Source: Dehalococcoidia bacterium
GTDB taxonomy: Bacteria > Chloroflexota > Dehalococcoidia > Bin125
NCBI GenBank assembly: GCA_022825855.1
Contig: JAJDWB010000002.1
Coordinates: 62,001 to 126,000 of the forward strand
Length of the DNA: 64,000 bases
Direction of reading: 5' to 3'
Shown here: in pieces, positions 29,280 through 36,239 of the stretch
How positions within the stretch are numbered: the first letter of the stretch is position 1
Layout: every line of letters begins with the position of its first letter
The notes under the pieces: generated by a model
Seen by the model: only the letters and a program-made list of their open reading frames with translations
Databases searched by the model: none
What the model was told of the DNA's origin: nothing
Program-made: the position numbers and the translations under genes

Positions 29280-29596
29280 TCAGGGTCTCTCGGTGGCGAC
29301 GGCATCTGACAGGTGTTAGTCACCATATCGCAGATGGGGGGCTTTCGGCTGCGGCGAGATGCGTCGGACACTCAGACAATGCCTGGAGCCCGGTTGGCGC
29401 TGGTCCTCTTGGATGATTCGCCGAGCGAGTTGGCTGCAGCAATGTGCATCCGAACCAAAGAGTCGGGATGGGTTCGAGAAGGTTGTGACGCTTAGAATGG
29501 CTAAGGATTGGGGGGCTCGGACCCAAGCGGCGGGTCTGCAAGTCGATGTGTCTCTTCACGACGTCTGACACCTGTGCCGTGGGCTGTGACTAACCC
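29280..29596. other. Intergenic region upstream of the methyltransferase locus, no gene seen
   Basis: A 317-base spacer of mixed composition. The promoter for the coupled methyltransferase genes should lie near its left end. No convincing coding frame or structured RNA was recognised. Confidence 0.5.
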
Positions 29597-29673
29597 TGGT
29601 GGGCCCTCTGGGACTCGAACCCAGGACTTTCGGACCAAAAGCTCGCTGCCCTGGCCTACTGGGCTACGGGCGC
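29597..29673 (-). pseudogene. Decayed tRNA-Lys (TTT) copy
   Basis: A 77-base tRNA-like sequence of the same length as the tRNA-Lys at 31415. The 3' 31 bases, including the T arm and encoded CCA, are identical between the two. The 5' part has decayed: acceptor mismatches C2-C71 and G7-A66, and a broken anticodon stem (GCGAG against TCCGA). The anticodon position still reads TTT. Confidence 0.75.
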
Positions 29674-29746
29674 AGAGCTGGTATATGCGGGGGGGAGGCA
29701 CCGAGCGGGTCCCGGCACAGAGGCCGGGACGGGAGGCGGAAGGCGG

Positions 29747-29792
29747 GAGGGCCCTCACCCTAACCCTCTCCCTCGGGGAGAGGGGACCGGAG
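29747..29792 (-). repeat. REP-like palindrome, copy 5
   Basis: An inverted copy of the 19534 element: GGGCCCTCACCCTAACCCTC, then TCCCTCGGGGAGAGGGGACC. Confidence 0.85.
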
Positions 29793-30093
29793 GCTGTCAC
29801 CCTCGAGTCTCCTGTTATGGCGAGGGGCCGGCAAGCATGGGGCAGGCTTCTCCCTCGGGGAGCGGAGACTCGCTATGTTGGACGTCGGGCAGGCGAGTGG
29901 ACGTAGGTTGCGGTTGCGCCGTCGACCCGCCCTAGCGCGGGATCGTCTGTTAGCGATTCCCGCGCTGCGCCCTGCATTGCCGACGACCTCTGTTTCCGGG
30001 CCACATCTTTGACATGCCCATGGGCCACTGACCCACTGGGTGGTCGTCGTCATTCCTCGGCAAGCGTGCGTATTGCGGCAGCGGTGCGACGAG
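29793..30093. other. Intergenic region, no gene seen
   Basis: A 301-base spacer between the REP copy and the first PaREP1-like gene. A partial second half-palindrome (TCCCTCGGGGAGCGGAGAC) lies near 29850 and a CGCGGGA/TCCCGCG hairpin near 29936-29965, which may act as a terminator for the minus-strand genes. No coding frame is convincing. Confidence 0.45.
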
Positions 30094-30453
30094 CTACGCC
30101 AGGTCGTCCAGCTTGCTGACCAGTTGCTCGACTGCGGCCATGTATCTCGCGACCGTCTCTTCGTCGAGCCATTCTTCGTAGTAGTTGGTGTGTAGCGCTC
30201 CGGCGAGTCCGAACTGGTCACGCATCTGTGCATCGTCGGCTTCAATCGCCAGGCGTCCTAGCGCCTGCCAGAGATGCCGATGACTCACGTGCGGCCAGTC
30301 GCGCGACTCCGCCGCTGCTTTGACGAGGACGGCTGCGGCGCCCCAGGCTTTCTCGGAGGCTTGCTTGAGATCGCCTTCGGCCAGGAGCGTGCGTGCGTGG
30401 TCGAGGTACTCGGCGCTCATATCGCGGTAGTGAACGACTTGCTCGGTGGTCAT
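30094..30453 (-). CDS. PaREP1 family (HEPN-like) protein, paralogue 1
   Basis: A 119-residue helical protein with the PaREP1 pattern: YLDHARTLLAEGDLKQASEK followed by AWGAAAVLVKAAAE, then SHRHLWQAL and LHTNYYEEWLDEETV. PaREP1 proteins belong to the HEPN-related helical bundles. A conserved R-x6-H (R..VSH) is present, like the HEPN ribonuclease motif, although its position differs from classic HEPN toxins. It is one of three tandem copies with nearly identical starts (MTTE..VHYR) and identical length. No nucleotidyltransferase partner is adjacent. Function unknown. Confidence 0.8.
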   Translation of the reverse strand: MTTEQVVHYRDMSAEYLDHARTLLAEGDLKQASEKAWGAAAVLVKAAAESRDWPHVSHRHLWQALGRLAIEADDAQMRDQFGLAGALHTNYYEEWLDEETVARYMAAVEQLVSKLDDLA

Positions 30454-30542
30454 GGGGTCAGTGTAGTCAACAGTCGAGAGTGACGCCCATGCCCAGCCCG
30501 ACGATTCCTGCCGTCTGACCTTGGCTGGCAGCCACGGGCGAG

Positions 30543-30565
30543 ATTCCCGCGGCAGGCGCGGGAAT
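30543..30565. repeat. 8-bp-stem hairpin between PaREP1 paralogues
   Basis: ATTCCCGC and GCGGGAAT pair around GGCAGGC. It lies between paralogues 1 and 2, downstream of the stop of paralogue 2, and may terminate or stabilise that transcript. It lacks a T-run. Confidence 0.5.
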
Positions 30566-30590
30566 GACGAGGTTGACGGGCGGACTAGGC
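30561..30590. repeat. 30-bp direct repeat at the 3' end of PaREP1 paralogue 2
   Basis: A 30-base sequence beginning GGAATGACGAGGTTGACGGG is repeated exactly at 30985-31014, at the same position relative to the stop codon of paralogue 3. It shows that the duplicated unit included downstream DNA. Confidence 0.85.
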
Positions 30591-30944
30591 CAAGTCGTCC
30601 AGCTTCCCGACTAGCCGTTCGACGTGCTGGAGGTACTCTTCGACCTCTTCGCGATTCATGGCGGCTTCGTAGAAGTTGATGTGCATGGTCTGGGCGTAGC
30701 CGAACTCGAGGCGCAGATCGGGGTCGCCGGTTTCGCCGACGAGTTGCCGCACGACGTTCCAGAGATTGCGATGCCCGTCATGCTGCAAGCCGCGCTTCTC
30801 GGCGGCTGCTTTGACCAGGACAGCGGCCGCGCCCCAGCCTTTCTCGGAGGCCTGGGTGAGGTCGCCTTCGGCCAGGTGGGCTCGCGCCTTGAGCAGATAG
30901 CCCGCACTGAGGTCTCGGTAGTGGTCCGTCTGGGCGGTCGTCAT
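30585..30944 (-). CDS. PaREP1 family (HEPN-like) protein, paralogue 2
   Basis: 119 residues, homologous along its length to the flanking copies, but the most diverged of the three: the segment after the conserved GHRNLWNVV differs (ETGDPDLRLEFGYAQTMHIN), and the tail is NREEVEEYLQHVERLVGKLD. The core ASEKGWGAAAVLVKAAAEKR and the R-x6-H spacing are kept, arguing for retained function rather than decay. It lies between paralogues 1 and 3, with 131 and 64 bases to its neighbours. Confidence 0.8.
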   Translation of the reverse strand: MTTAQTDHYRDLSAGYLLKARAHLAEGDLTQASEKGWGAAAVLVKAAAEKRGLQHDGHRNLWNVVRQLVGETGDPDLRLEFGYAQTMHINFYEAAMNREEVEEYLQHVERLVGKLDDLA

Positions 30945-30984
30945 GCGGTGATTCTATCTGAAGGCCGAGATGAGCGCGGGCGCA

Positions 30985-31014
30985 GGAATGACGAGGTTGA
31001 CGGGCGGACTAGGC
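30985..31014. repeat. 30-bp direct repeat at the 3' end of PaREP1 paralogue 3
   Basis: Exact second copy of the sequence at 30561-30590. Confidence 0.85.
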
Positions 31015-31368
31015 GAGGTTCTTCAACTTGGCGACGAGCTGCTCAACCTCTTCGAGGTAGCCTTCGACTGACCTCTCGTCGAGCCAGTGCTCGTAGTAGT
31101 TCGTGTGCAGCGCTCCGGCGAGTCCGAACTGCCGCCGCATGTCCTGATCTTCGGTTTCGTCGGCGATCCGATGCAGGGCGCGCCACAGGTCCCGATGCCC
31201 CTGATGCTGCCAGCCGCGTGATTCCGCCGCCGCCTTGACCAACACCGACGCCGCTCCCCAGGCCTTTTCCGACGCCTGTGGCAGGTCTCCCTCAGCCAAC
31301 AGCTCCCGCGCATGACGCAGATAGCTCGCGCTGAGTTCTCGGTAGTGGACGACTGGCTCAGTGGTCAT
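31009..31368 (-). CDS. PaREP1 family (HEPN-like) protein, paralogue 3
   Basis: 119 residues, very close to paralogue 1 (shared QFGLAGALHTNYYE and ASEKAWGAA..LVKAAAESR). The conserved R-x6-H reads R..QGH. It is the first copy in the direction of transcription and begins 46 bases downstream of the intact tRNA-Lys on the same strand. Closeness to paralogue 1 and the shared 3' flank with paralogue 2 imply successive tandem duplication or gene conversion. Confidence 0.8.
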   Translation of the reverse strand: MTTEPVVHYRELSASYLRHARELLAEGDLPQASEKAWGAASVLVKAAAESRGWQHQGHRDLWRALHRIADETEDQDMRRQFGLAGALHTNYYEHWLDERSVEGYLEEVEQLVAKLKNLA

Positions 31369-31414
31369 GGGGTCAGCATAGTCAACGGTCGCGATGGAGG
31401 CGGGCGCTCAGCAT

Positions 31415-31491
31415 TGGTGGGCCCTCTGGGACTCGAACCCAGGACCTTCGGATTAAAAGTCCGCTGCTCTGGCCAACTGAGCTAAGGGCCC
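31415..31491 (-). tRNA. tRNA-Lys (anticodon TTT)
   Basis: A 77-base cloverleaf: acceptor GGGCCCT/AGGGCCC, D arm GCTC...GAGC, anticodon loop CTTTTAA on the CGGA/TCCG stem (anticodon TTT), T arm CTGGGTTCGAGTCCCAG and an encoded CCA. All stems are intact apart from the usual weak 27-43 pair. It reads away from the divergent reductase gene that begins at 31533. Confidence 0.96.
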
Positions 31492-31532
31492 AGGGCCAGT
31501 GTATGCGGGGATTTGGGGGTAGGGTGGCGGGT

Positions 31533-32129
31533 ATGCGGGAACTGGCGATTTTGAGTTTTGTGACCCTGGACGGGGTGATGCAGAGTCCGACGAGCCCGGC
31601 GGAGGATGCGTCGGGCGGGTTTGCGGGCGGGGGCTGGGGGGCGGCGTACTGGTCGGAGGTGATGCCGCAGGTGTATGCCGAGGCGATGTCGGCGCCGTAC
31701 GACCTGCTGCTGGGTCGGCGGACGTACGAGATTTTCGCGGGGCACTGGCCGCAGGTGGACGCGGTGGACGATCCGGTCGCGGCGCGGCTCAACGAGGGTC
31801 ACAAGTACGTGGTCACGCGGTCGGCGTCGACGGCGCTGCCCTGGGGTCCAGCGACGCGGATCTCGGGCGACGTTTCAGGGGACGTCGCGGGCGAGATTGC
31901 GCGGCTAAAGGCGGGGGAGGGTCCGTTGCTGCAGGTACACGGCAGCGCGGAGCTGATCCAGACGCTGCTGCGTCATGGGTTGGTCGACGAGTTCCGCTTG
32001 TGGACGTTCCCGGTGGTCGTGGGCTCGGGCAAGCGGCTGTTCGGTGACGGGTCGGTGCCGGGCGATCTGCGGTTGGTGCGATCGGGGTCGACGGGGAATG
32101 GGGTGTTGATGTCGGTGTATCGGGGTTGA
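31533..32129 (+). CDS. RibD C-terminal-domain/dihydrofolate reductase family protein
   Basis: 198 residues from the ATG of MRELAILSFVTLDGVMQSP, the usual start of this family; an ATG ten codons earlier would add an atypical leader. It contains DLLLGRRTYEIFAGHWP, KYVVTRSAS and LLQVHGSAELIQTLLRHGLVDE followed by the FPVVVGSGKRLF end strand. These stand-alone NADPH-binding reductase domains resemble YyaP/YwjB; substrates are mostly unknown. It is separate from the true ribD at 37469. The start lies 42 bases from the divergent tRNA-Lys. Confidence 0.85.
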   Translation: MRELAILSFVTLDGVMQSPTSPAEDASGGFAGGGWGAAYWSEVMPQVYAEAMSAPYDLLLGRRTYEIFAGHWPQVDAVDDPVAARLNEGHKYVVTRSASTALPWGPATRISGDVSGDVAGEIARLKAGEGPLLQVHGSAELIQTLLRHGLVDEFRLWTFPVVVGSGKRLFGDGSVPGDLRLVRSGSTGNGVLMSVYRG

Positions 32130-32132
32130 GCG

Positions 32133-34508
32133 CTATTGCAGCGCGCCTGAGGCGGCGAGGTTGACGATGCGCTCGTCGGAGTAGCCGAGCAGGTCGCGGA
32201 GGACGGCGTCGTTGTCGGCGCCCATCGTCGGGGCGACGGCCGGTCGAGCGGCGGGGGTGCGGTCGAAGACGATGCGCGCTCCCTCGACGACGGAGCGTCC
32301 CTGAGTTGGATGGGCGAGTTCGACGAAGTGGTTGCGGTGCTGGAGCTGCGGGTCGGCGAAGCAGGCGGCGGAGTCCTGGACGGCGTGGGCGGGGACGCCG
32401 GCGGCGATCAGGGCGGACATGGCGTCCTGGGTCGAGCGTGCGGCGGTCCAGTCTTCGAGGGTCTGGCCGTTGAGGACTGTTTCGAGCGCGGCGCGGTCGG
32501 CGTCATCGCGGCAGGCGATCGCCACCCAGCGGTCGTCGCCCTCGCAGGCGAAGACGCCGTGGGGCGACATGTCGGGGTCGGAGTTGCCGTTGGCCTGCCA
32601 TTTCTCGCCGGTCAGGCGATACAACAGAAACGCGGGAGTGAGGAAGTGAATCGCCGCCTCCATCTGCGAGACGTCGATGTACTGTCCGCGTCCGGTGCGG
32701 TCGCGCTCATGCAGCGCGGCGAGCAGTGCGGCGGAGGCGAAGCGGGGCGCGACATAATCGGTGTACGCGCCGAAGGGTCCGGCGGGCGAGCGGTCGGGCC
32801 AGCCGCAGAGCGGGGTGAAGCCGGCGAAGGCGGCGGCGAGGTTGCCGAATCCGGCGAACTCGGAAAGCGGACCGTCCTGTCCCATCAGGCAGGAGGACAT
32901 CATGATCGCGCGCGGATTGACCTCGTGGATGGTGTCCCAGGTCAGGTCCCAGCCGCGCATGGCGCGCGGCGTGAACGACTCGGTGACGATGTCGGCCCAG
33001 CGGACGAGGTCGAGGATCAGCTCACGTCCCTCGGGGTTGGCGGGGTCGACGGTGATCATGCGCTTGCCGGCGTTCATGTTGTGGAACATGGACGAGCCCT
33101 CGGGCTGGGTGTTCTCGTCGTCGATGAACGGTTGCAGCGTGCGTGCGGTGTCGATGCGGGTGCTCGATTCGACTCGCACGGTGCTGACGCCGAAGTCGCA
33201 GAGGGCTCGGGTTCCGGCGGGTCCGGCCATGACCCACATGAGGTCGAGCATCTTGAGGTCGGAGAGGGGCGGCAAGATCGGCGTGGCGGCGTTTGCTGTA
33301 TTGAGACTCGCCGCCGGGCGAGACTCGGCGAGCACTTCGTCGGTGTGTTCGCCGAGCATCGGGGCAGGCCGCTGGTACTCGATCGGGGTCTCGGAGAGCC
33401 GGGCGAAGGGTCCGGGGAACTTGAGGGACGCGCCGCCGCGGTCGAGCTCGCGCCAGTAGGAGCGGGCGGTGAGGTGCTGGTTGTGGTCGAGGTCGTCCAT
33501 GGTCGAGACGGGGACGAGCAGCAGTCGGCGTTCCTGGGCGACCTGGAAGAGTTCGGCCTTGGTCTTGTCGGCGCAGAGCGCGCCGACGACGTCGCAGCAG
33601 CGCAGGTACTCGCTGATCGGTTCCTGTCCCGAGAGGATCAGGTTGGTGTAGTTGAGCCAGTCCTTGTCGCGGGTGGCCTGGTCGCAGTAGCCCTCTTCGA
33701 GCGCGTACTGCATGAGGCGGTCGGTGAAGGGTCCGATGGCGGCGCCGAAGAGGTAGGTGATGGCGACGTGGCCGTCCTTGCAGGGCCAGAAGAGTCGGAT
33801 TTCGAGGGGTCCCAGGGCTGCGCCGACGGCGGAGCGCTCGAACTGTCCGGCGTTGTTGGGTGCGGCGATGATGCCGGACTGTGTGGCCTGGGCATAGGCG
33901 GCCTGGGCGGAGACGTCGATGAACTGTCCGAGGCCGGATCGCTTGCGCTCGTGCAGGGCGGCGAGGACGCCGATGGCGGCCTCTGCGCCGGCGTGCAGCG
34001 CGGTCTGGGGCAGGTCGACCCGCAGGGGCGGGCGATCGCGGTCGCCGCTCTGGATCATGGGTCCGGCAGCAGCGGCGACGGTGAGGTCGGTCGCGGGCCA
34101 GCCAGCCTTGGGTCCGGACGAGCCGAAGGGCGTGACGGCGGCGTAGACGAGCCCGGGATTGACCTCGCGGAGGGCCTGCGGGCCGAGTCCGAGCGCGTCC
34201 ATAACGCCGACGTCGGCTGACTCGATCAGGGCGTCGGCCGTGCGGACGAGGTCGAGGAAGCGGTCGCGGCCGGCATCGGACTGGAGATCGAGCACGGCGG
34301 AGCGCTTGCCGCGGGCGTAGGACTGCCAGATCAGCGAGTCTTCGATCCCGCCGGCGTTGGAGCCGTCGCTGGAGGGTCCGCGGCGGCGGGCTTGATTGCC
34401 CTGGGGCGGTTCGATCGCGATGACGTCGGCGCCGAGATCGGCGAGGATCATGCCGGCGATCAGGCCGCGGTCGTCGGTCAGGTCCAGGATTCGGTAGTCG
34501 CTGAGCAT
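32133..34508 (-). CDS. Double-domain CaiB/BaiF family CoA-transferase
   Basis: 791 residues, about twice the family length, made of two homologous class III CoA-transferase domains (about 1-400 and 415-791). Each has the opening strand (YRILDLTDDRG..AGMILADLGADVIAIE and MLDLMWVMAGPAGTRALCDFG) and the GRGQYIDVSQ or GLGQFIDVSA end motif. Family enzymes use an Asp that becomes aspartyl-CoA. The C-terminal half keeps an Asp at the expected place (GAYTDYVAPRFA); the N-terminal half reads LPQTALHAGAEAA, so it appears inactive. Substrate unknown; converges on the reductase gene with a three-base gap. Confidence 0.88.
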   Translation of the reverse strand: MLSDYRILDLTDDRGLIAGMILADLGADVIAIEPPQGNQARRRGPSSDGSNAGGIEDSLIWQSYARGKRSAVLDLQSDAGRDRFLDLVRTADALIESADVGVMDALGLGPQALREVNPGLVYAAVTPFGSSGPKAGWPATDLTVAAAAGPMIQSGDRDRPPLRVDLPQTALHAGAEAAIGVLAALHERKRSGLGQFIDVSAQAAYAQATQSGIIAAPNNAGQFERSAVGAALGPLEIRLFWPCKDGHVAITYLFGAAIGPFTDRLMQYALEEGYCDQATRDKDWLNYTNLILSGQEPISEYLRCCDVVGALCADKTKAELFQVAQERRLLLVPVSTMDDLDHNQHLTARSYWRELDRGGASLKFPGPFARLSETPIEYQRPAPMLGEHTDEVLAESRPAASLNTANAATPILPPLSDLKMLDLMWVMAGPAGTRALCDFGVSTVRVESSTRIDTARTLQPFIDDENTQPEGSSMFHNMNAGKRMITVDPANPEGRELILDLVRWADIVTESFTPRAMRGWDLTWDTIHEVNPRAIMMSSCLMGQDGPLSEFAGFGNLAAAFAGFTPLCGWPDRSPAGPFGAYTDYVAPRFASAALLAALHERDRTGRGQYIDVSQMEAAIHFLTPAFLLYRLTGEKWQANGNSDPDMSPHGVFACEGDDRWVAIACRDDADRAALETVLNGQTLEDWTAARSTQDAMSALIAAGVPAHAVQDSAACFADPQLQHRNHFVELAHPTQGRSVVEGARIVFDRTPAARPAVAPTMGADNDAVLRDLLGYSDERIVNLAASGALQ

Positions 34509-34564
34509 GCTTCGCCTCCATCCTCGAAGCGGTCGGTGAGGCAGAGGCTAGCGAAGTGTCGAGG

Positions 34565-35401
34565 TCAGTGGACGGCCCAAGGCGCAGTGAGCAGTCGTGC
34601 GGCTTCGGCCTCAACCGTGCGCTCGGACTCGATCAGGGCGGCTCGCAGATTGGCGGGCTGGGCGTTGAGCGCGGCGTGGAGGCCGGCGGCTGCGGCCTGA
34701 TGCAGCGAGGTGCCGACGTTGATCTTGGCCACGCCGAGCTCTACGGCGATCGCCAGTTCGTCGTCAGTCAGGCCGCTGGCGCCGTGCAGGACGAGCGGCG
34801 CCGCGACCGCGTCGCGGATTGCTCGCAGGCGATCGACCTGGAGTCCGCCCTGCGCCGGTCCGCCGTGGGTGTTGCCGACGGCGACGGCGAGCCAATCAAC
34901 GGCGGTCTCCCGGACAAAGCGCGCGGCCTGTTCGGGGTCGGTCCAGGATGCGTCGCCGATGGTGACGCCGGCCTCGTTCCCGGCGACGTGGCCGAGTTCG
35001 GCCTCGAGCGGCCTTCGCGACCATGAGGCGAGACCTTTGGCCGACTGCGCCAGGGTCAGGTGCTGATCGAACGGCAGCGTCGAGCCGTCGATCATCAGCG
35101 AGCCGAAGCCGGCGTTGATCGCTTCGGTCAGTTCGTCCAGGGTGTCGGCGTGGTCGAGATGGAGGCCGATCTCGGCCTCGGAGTCGGCGACGGCGCGTTG
35201 GACGGCCATGGCGGCAATCTGAACACCGCCGATCAGAGACAGTCCCGAGCGGTTGAACTGGATCAGGAGAGGACGCTGCGTCTGCTCGGCGGCGCGCACG
35301 ACGCCGGCCACCATCTGCACGGTGGAGACGTTCGCGCCGACGATGGCGTGGCCCTGCGCCTGGGCGCGCTCGACCAGCGGCAGGGGTTCCAGGAGCGGCA
35401 T
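34565..35401 (-). CDS. Class II (zinc) fructose-bisphosphate-type aldolase
   Basis: 278 residues from MPLLEPLPLVERAQAQGHAI, where homology begins. Zinc and substrate residues are visible: HLDHAD (H81, H84), EAELGHV (E135), GNTHGG (H179) and LHGASGL (H206), then NVGTSLH. The family (FbaA, GatY, KbaY) cleaves ketose bisphosphates to DHAP and an aldehyde. The short length is closer to GatY/KbaY than to classical FbaA, so the exact sugar phosphate is uncertain. It is divergent from the ECF sigma gene and lies 56 bases upstream of the CaiB/BaiF gene, possibly co-transcribed with it. Confidence 0.9.
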   Translation of the reverse strand: MPLLEPLPLVERAQAQGHAIVGANVSTVQMVAGVVRAAEQTQRPLLIQFNRSGLSLIGGVQIAAMAVQRAVADSEAEIGLHLDHADTLDELTEAINAGFGSLMIDGSTLPFDQHLTLAQSAKGLASWSRRPLEAELGHVAGNEAGVTIGDASWTDPEQAARFVRETAVDWLAVAVGNTHGGPAQGGLQVDRLRAIRDAVAAPLVLHGASGLTDDELAIAVELGVAKINVGTSLHQAAAAGLHAALNAQPANLRAALIESERTVEAEAARLLTAPWAVH

Positions 35402-35503
35402 GTGCGCAGTGTCCCACACGGTCTCGGGAGGCCGTGCCGACGGGCCGCGAGCGCGGCATTGGTACTCTCGGTAGGCTCGGCAGATGTTCAGCGAGCGTGG
35501 AGC

Positions 35504-36115
35504 GTGGGCGTGGGACAGTTCGGCGGTCATGGTGAACTGGCGACCCTCGACGACGACGCGCTCGTCACAATCTCGCTCGACGGTCGGCTCGACGCGTTCA
35601 ATGTCCTGGTGCTGCGGCATCAGGGCCGGGTGCGGGCGACCTGCCGCGGCATCGTCGGCGTGTCCGAAGCCGACGACTTGATGCAAGAGGCCTTCATCAA
35701 GGCCTGGGATCGACTGAACACGTACCGGCAGCGAGGCAAGTTCCCCGCCTGGCTGGGGGTGATCGCGCGGCGGACCTGCTTCGATCATCTGCGGCAGCGG
35801 CAGCGGCGGCCGTCCACATCGCTTGACCGGCTCACGGATTTGCTCGGCGATCAGTTCGCGCCGGAGTCTCCCGAGCGCTCGTTGGACGAGCACATGCTCA
35901 ACCTGGAGCTCAGCGGCACGCTGCGCGAGGCGCTCGACGCGTTGCCCGAGGATCAGCGTCGGGCGGTCTTCTACCGCGACGTGATGGACCTGGAATACCG
36001 GGAAATCGCCGACGCGACCGGCTGGTCGATGGGTACGGTGAAGTCGAGGATCAGCCGCGGGCGCTCGGCGATGCGTGAGTTTCTGCAGCAGCGGAGCGGT
36101 CAGGACGGGTCATGA
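35504..36115 (+). CDS. ECF-type RNA polymerase sigma factor
   Basis: About 203 residues from a GTG after GCGTGGAGC; a second GTG two codons on is equally possible. Region 2 spans VSEADDLMQEAFIKAWDRLN and FPAWLGVIARRTCFDHLRQR; region 4 is LPEDQRRAVFYRDVMDLEYR followed by EIADATGWSMGTVKSRISRG, a clear helix-turn-helix. There is no region 3. An anti-sigma gene follows after 124 bases, and a consensus ECF promoter lies between them, suggesting the sigma factor drives its own inhibitor and the riboflavin genes. It is divergent from the aldolase. Confidence 0.92.
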   Translation: MGVGQFGGHGELATLDDDALVTISLDGRLDAFNVLVLRHQGRVRATCRGIVGVSEADDLMQEAFIKAWDRLNTYRQRGKFPAWLGVIARRTCFDHLRQRQRRPSTSLDRLTDLLGDQFAPESPERSLDEHMLNLELSGTLREALDALPEDQRRAVFYRDVMDLEYREIADATGWSMGTVKSRISRGRSAMREFLQQRSGQDGS

Positions 36116-36138
36116 GCAACATTATGAACAGCCGGGCG

Positions 36139-36167
36139 GGAACCATCGTGTGTGTTTGTGCGTCTAA
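36139..36167 (+). promoter_or_regulatory. Predicted ECF-sigma promoter
   Basis: GGAACC (36139-36144), a 16-base spacer and CGTCTAA (36161-36167) match the GGAAC/CGTC-type consensus of many ECF promoters. Position: 24 bases after the sigma stop and 73 before the anti-sigma ATG. Confidence 0.55.
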
Positions 36168-36239
36168 ATTCATAGGCGGGGAACGTGTGAACCGCTCCGC
36201 CTTGCTTGGACGCCGTGATGCCGGAACCGGGTTGAGGTC

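Noticed and set aside
25523-29596. A complete integrative element with integrase and att sites
   Set aside because: No integrase, transposase or matching tRNA fragment was found at the left edge; only composition and the decayed tRNA suggest acquisition.
29597-29673. Functional second tRNA-Lys
   Set aside because: Two acceptor mismatches and a broken anticodon stem argue against proper folding.
32310-34220. Plus-strand frame of 636 codons opposite the first CaiB/BaiF gene
   Set aside because: Gly/Ala/Val/Glu-rich composition without motifs; antisense artefact of high GC.
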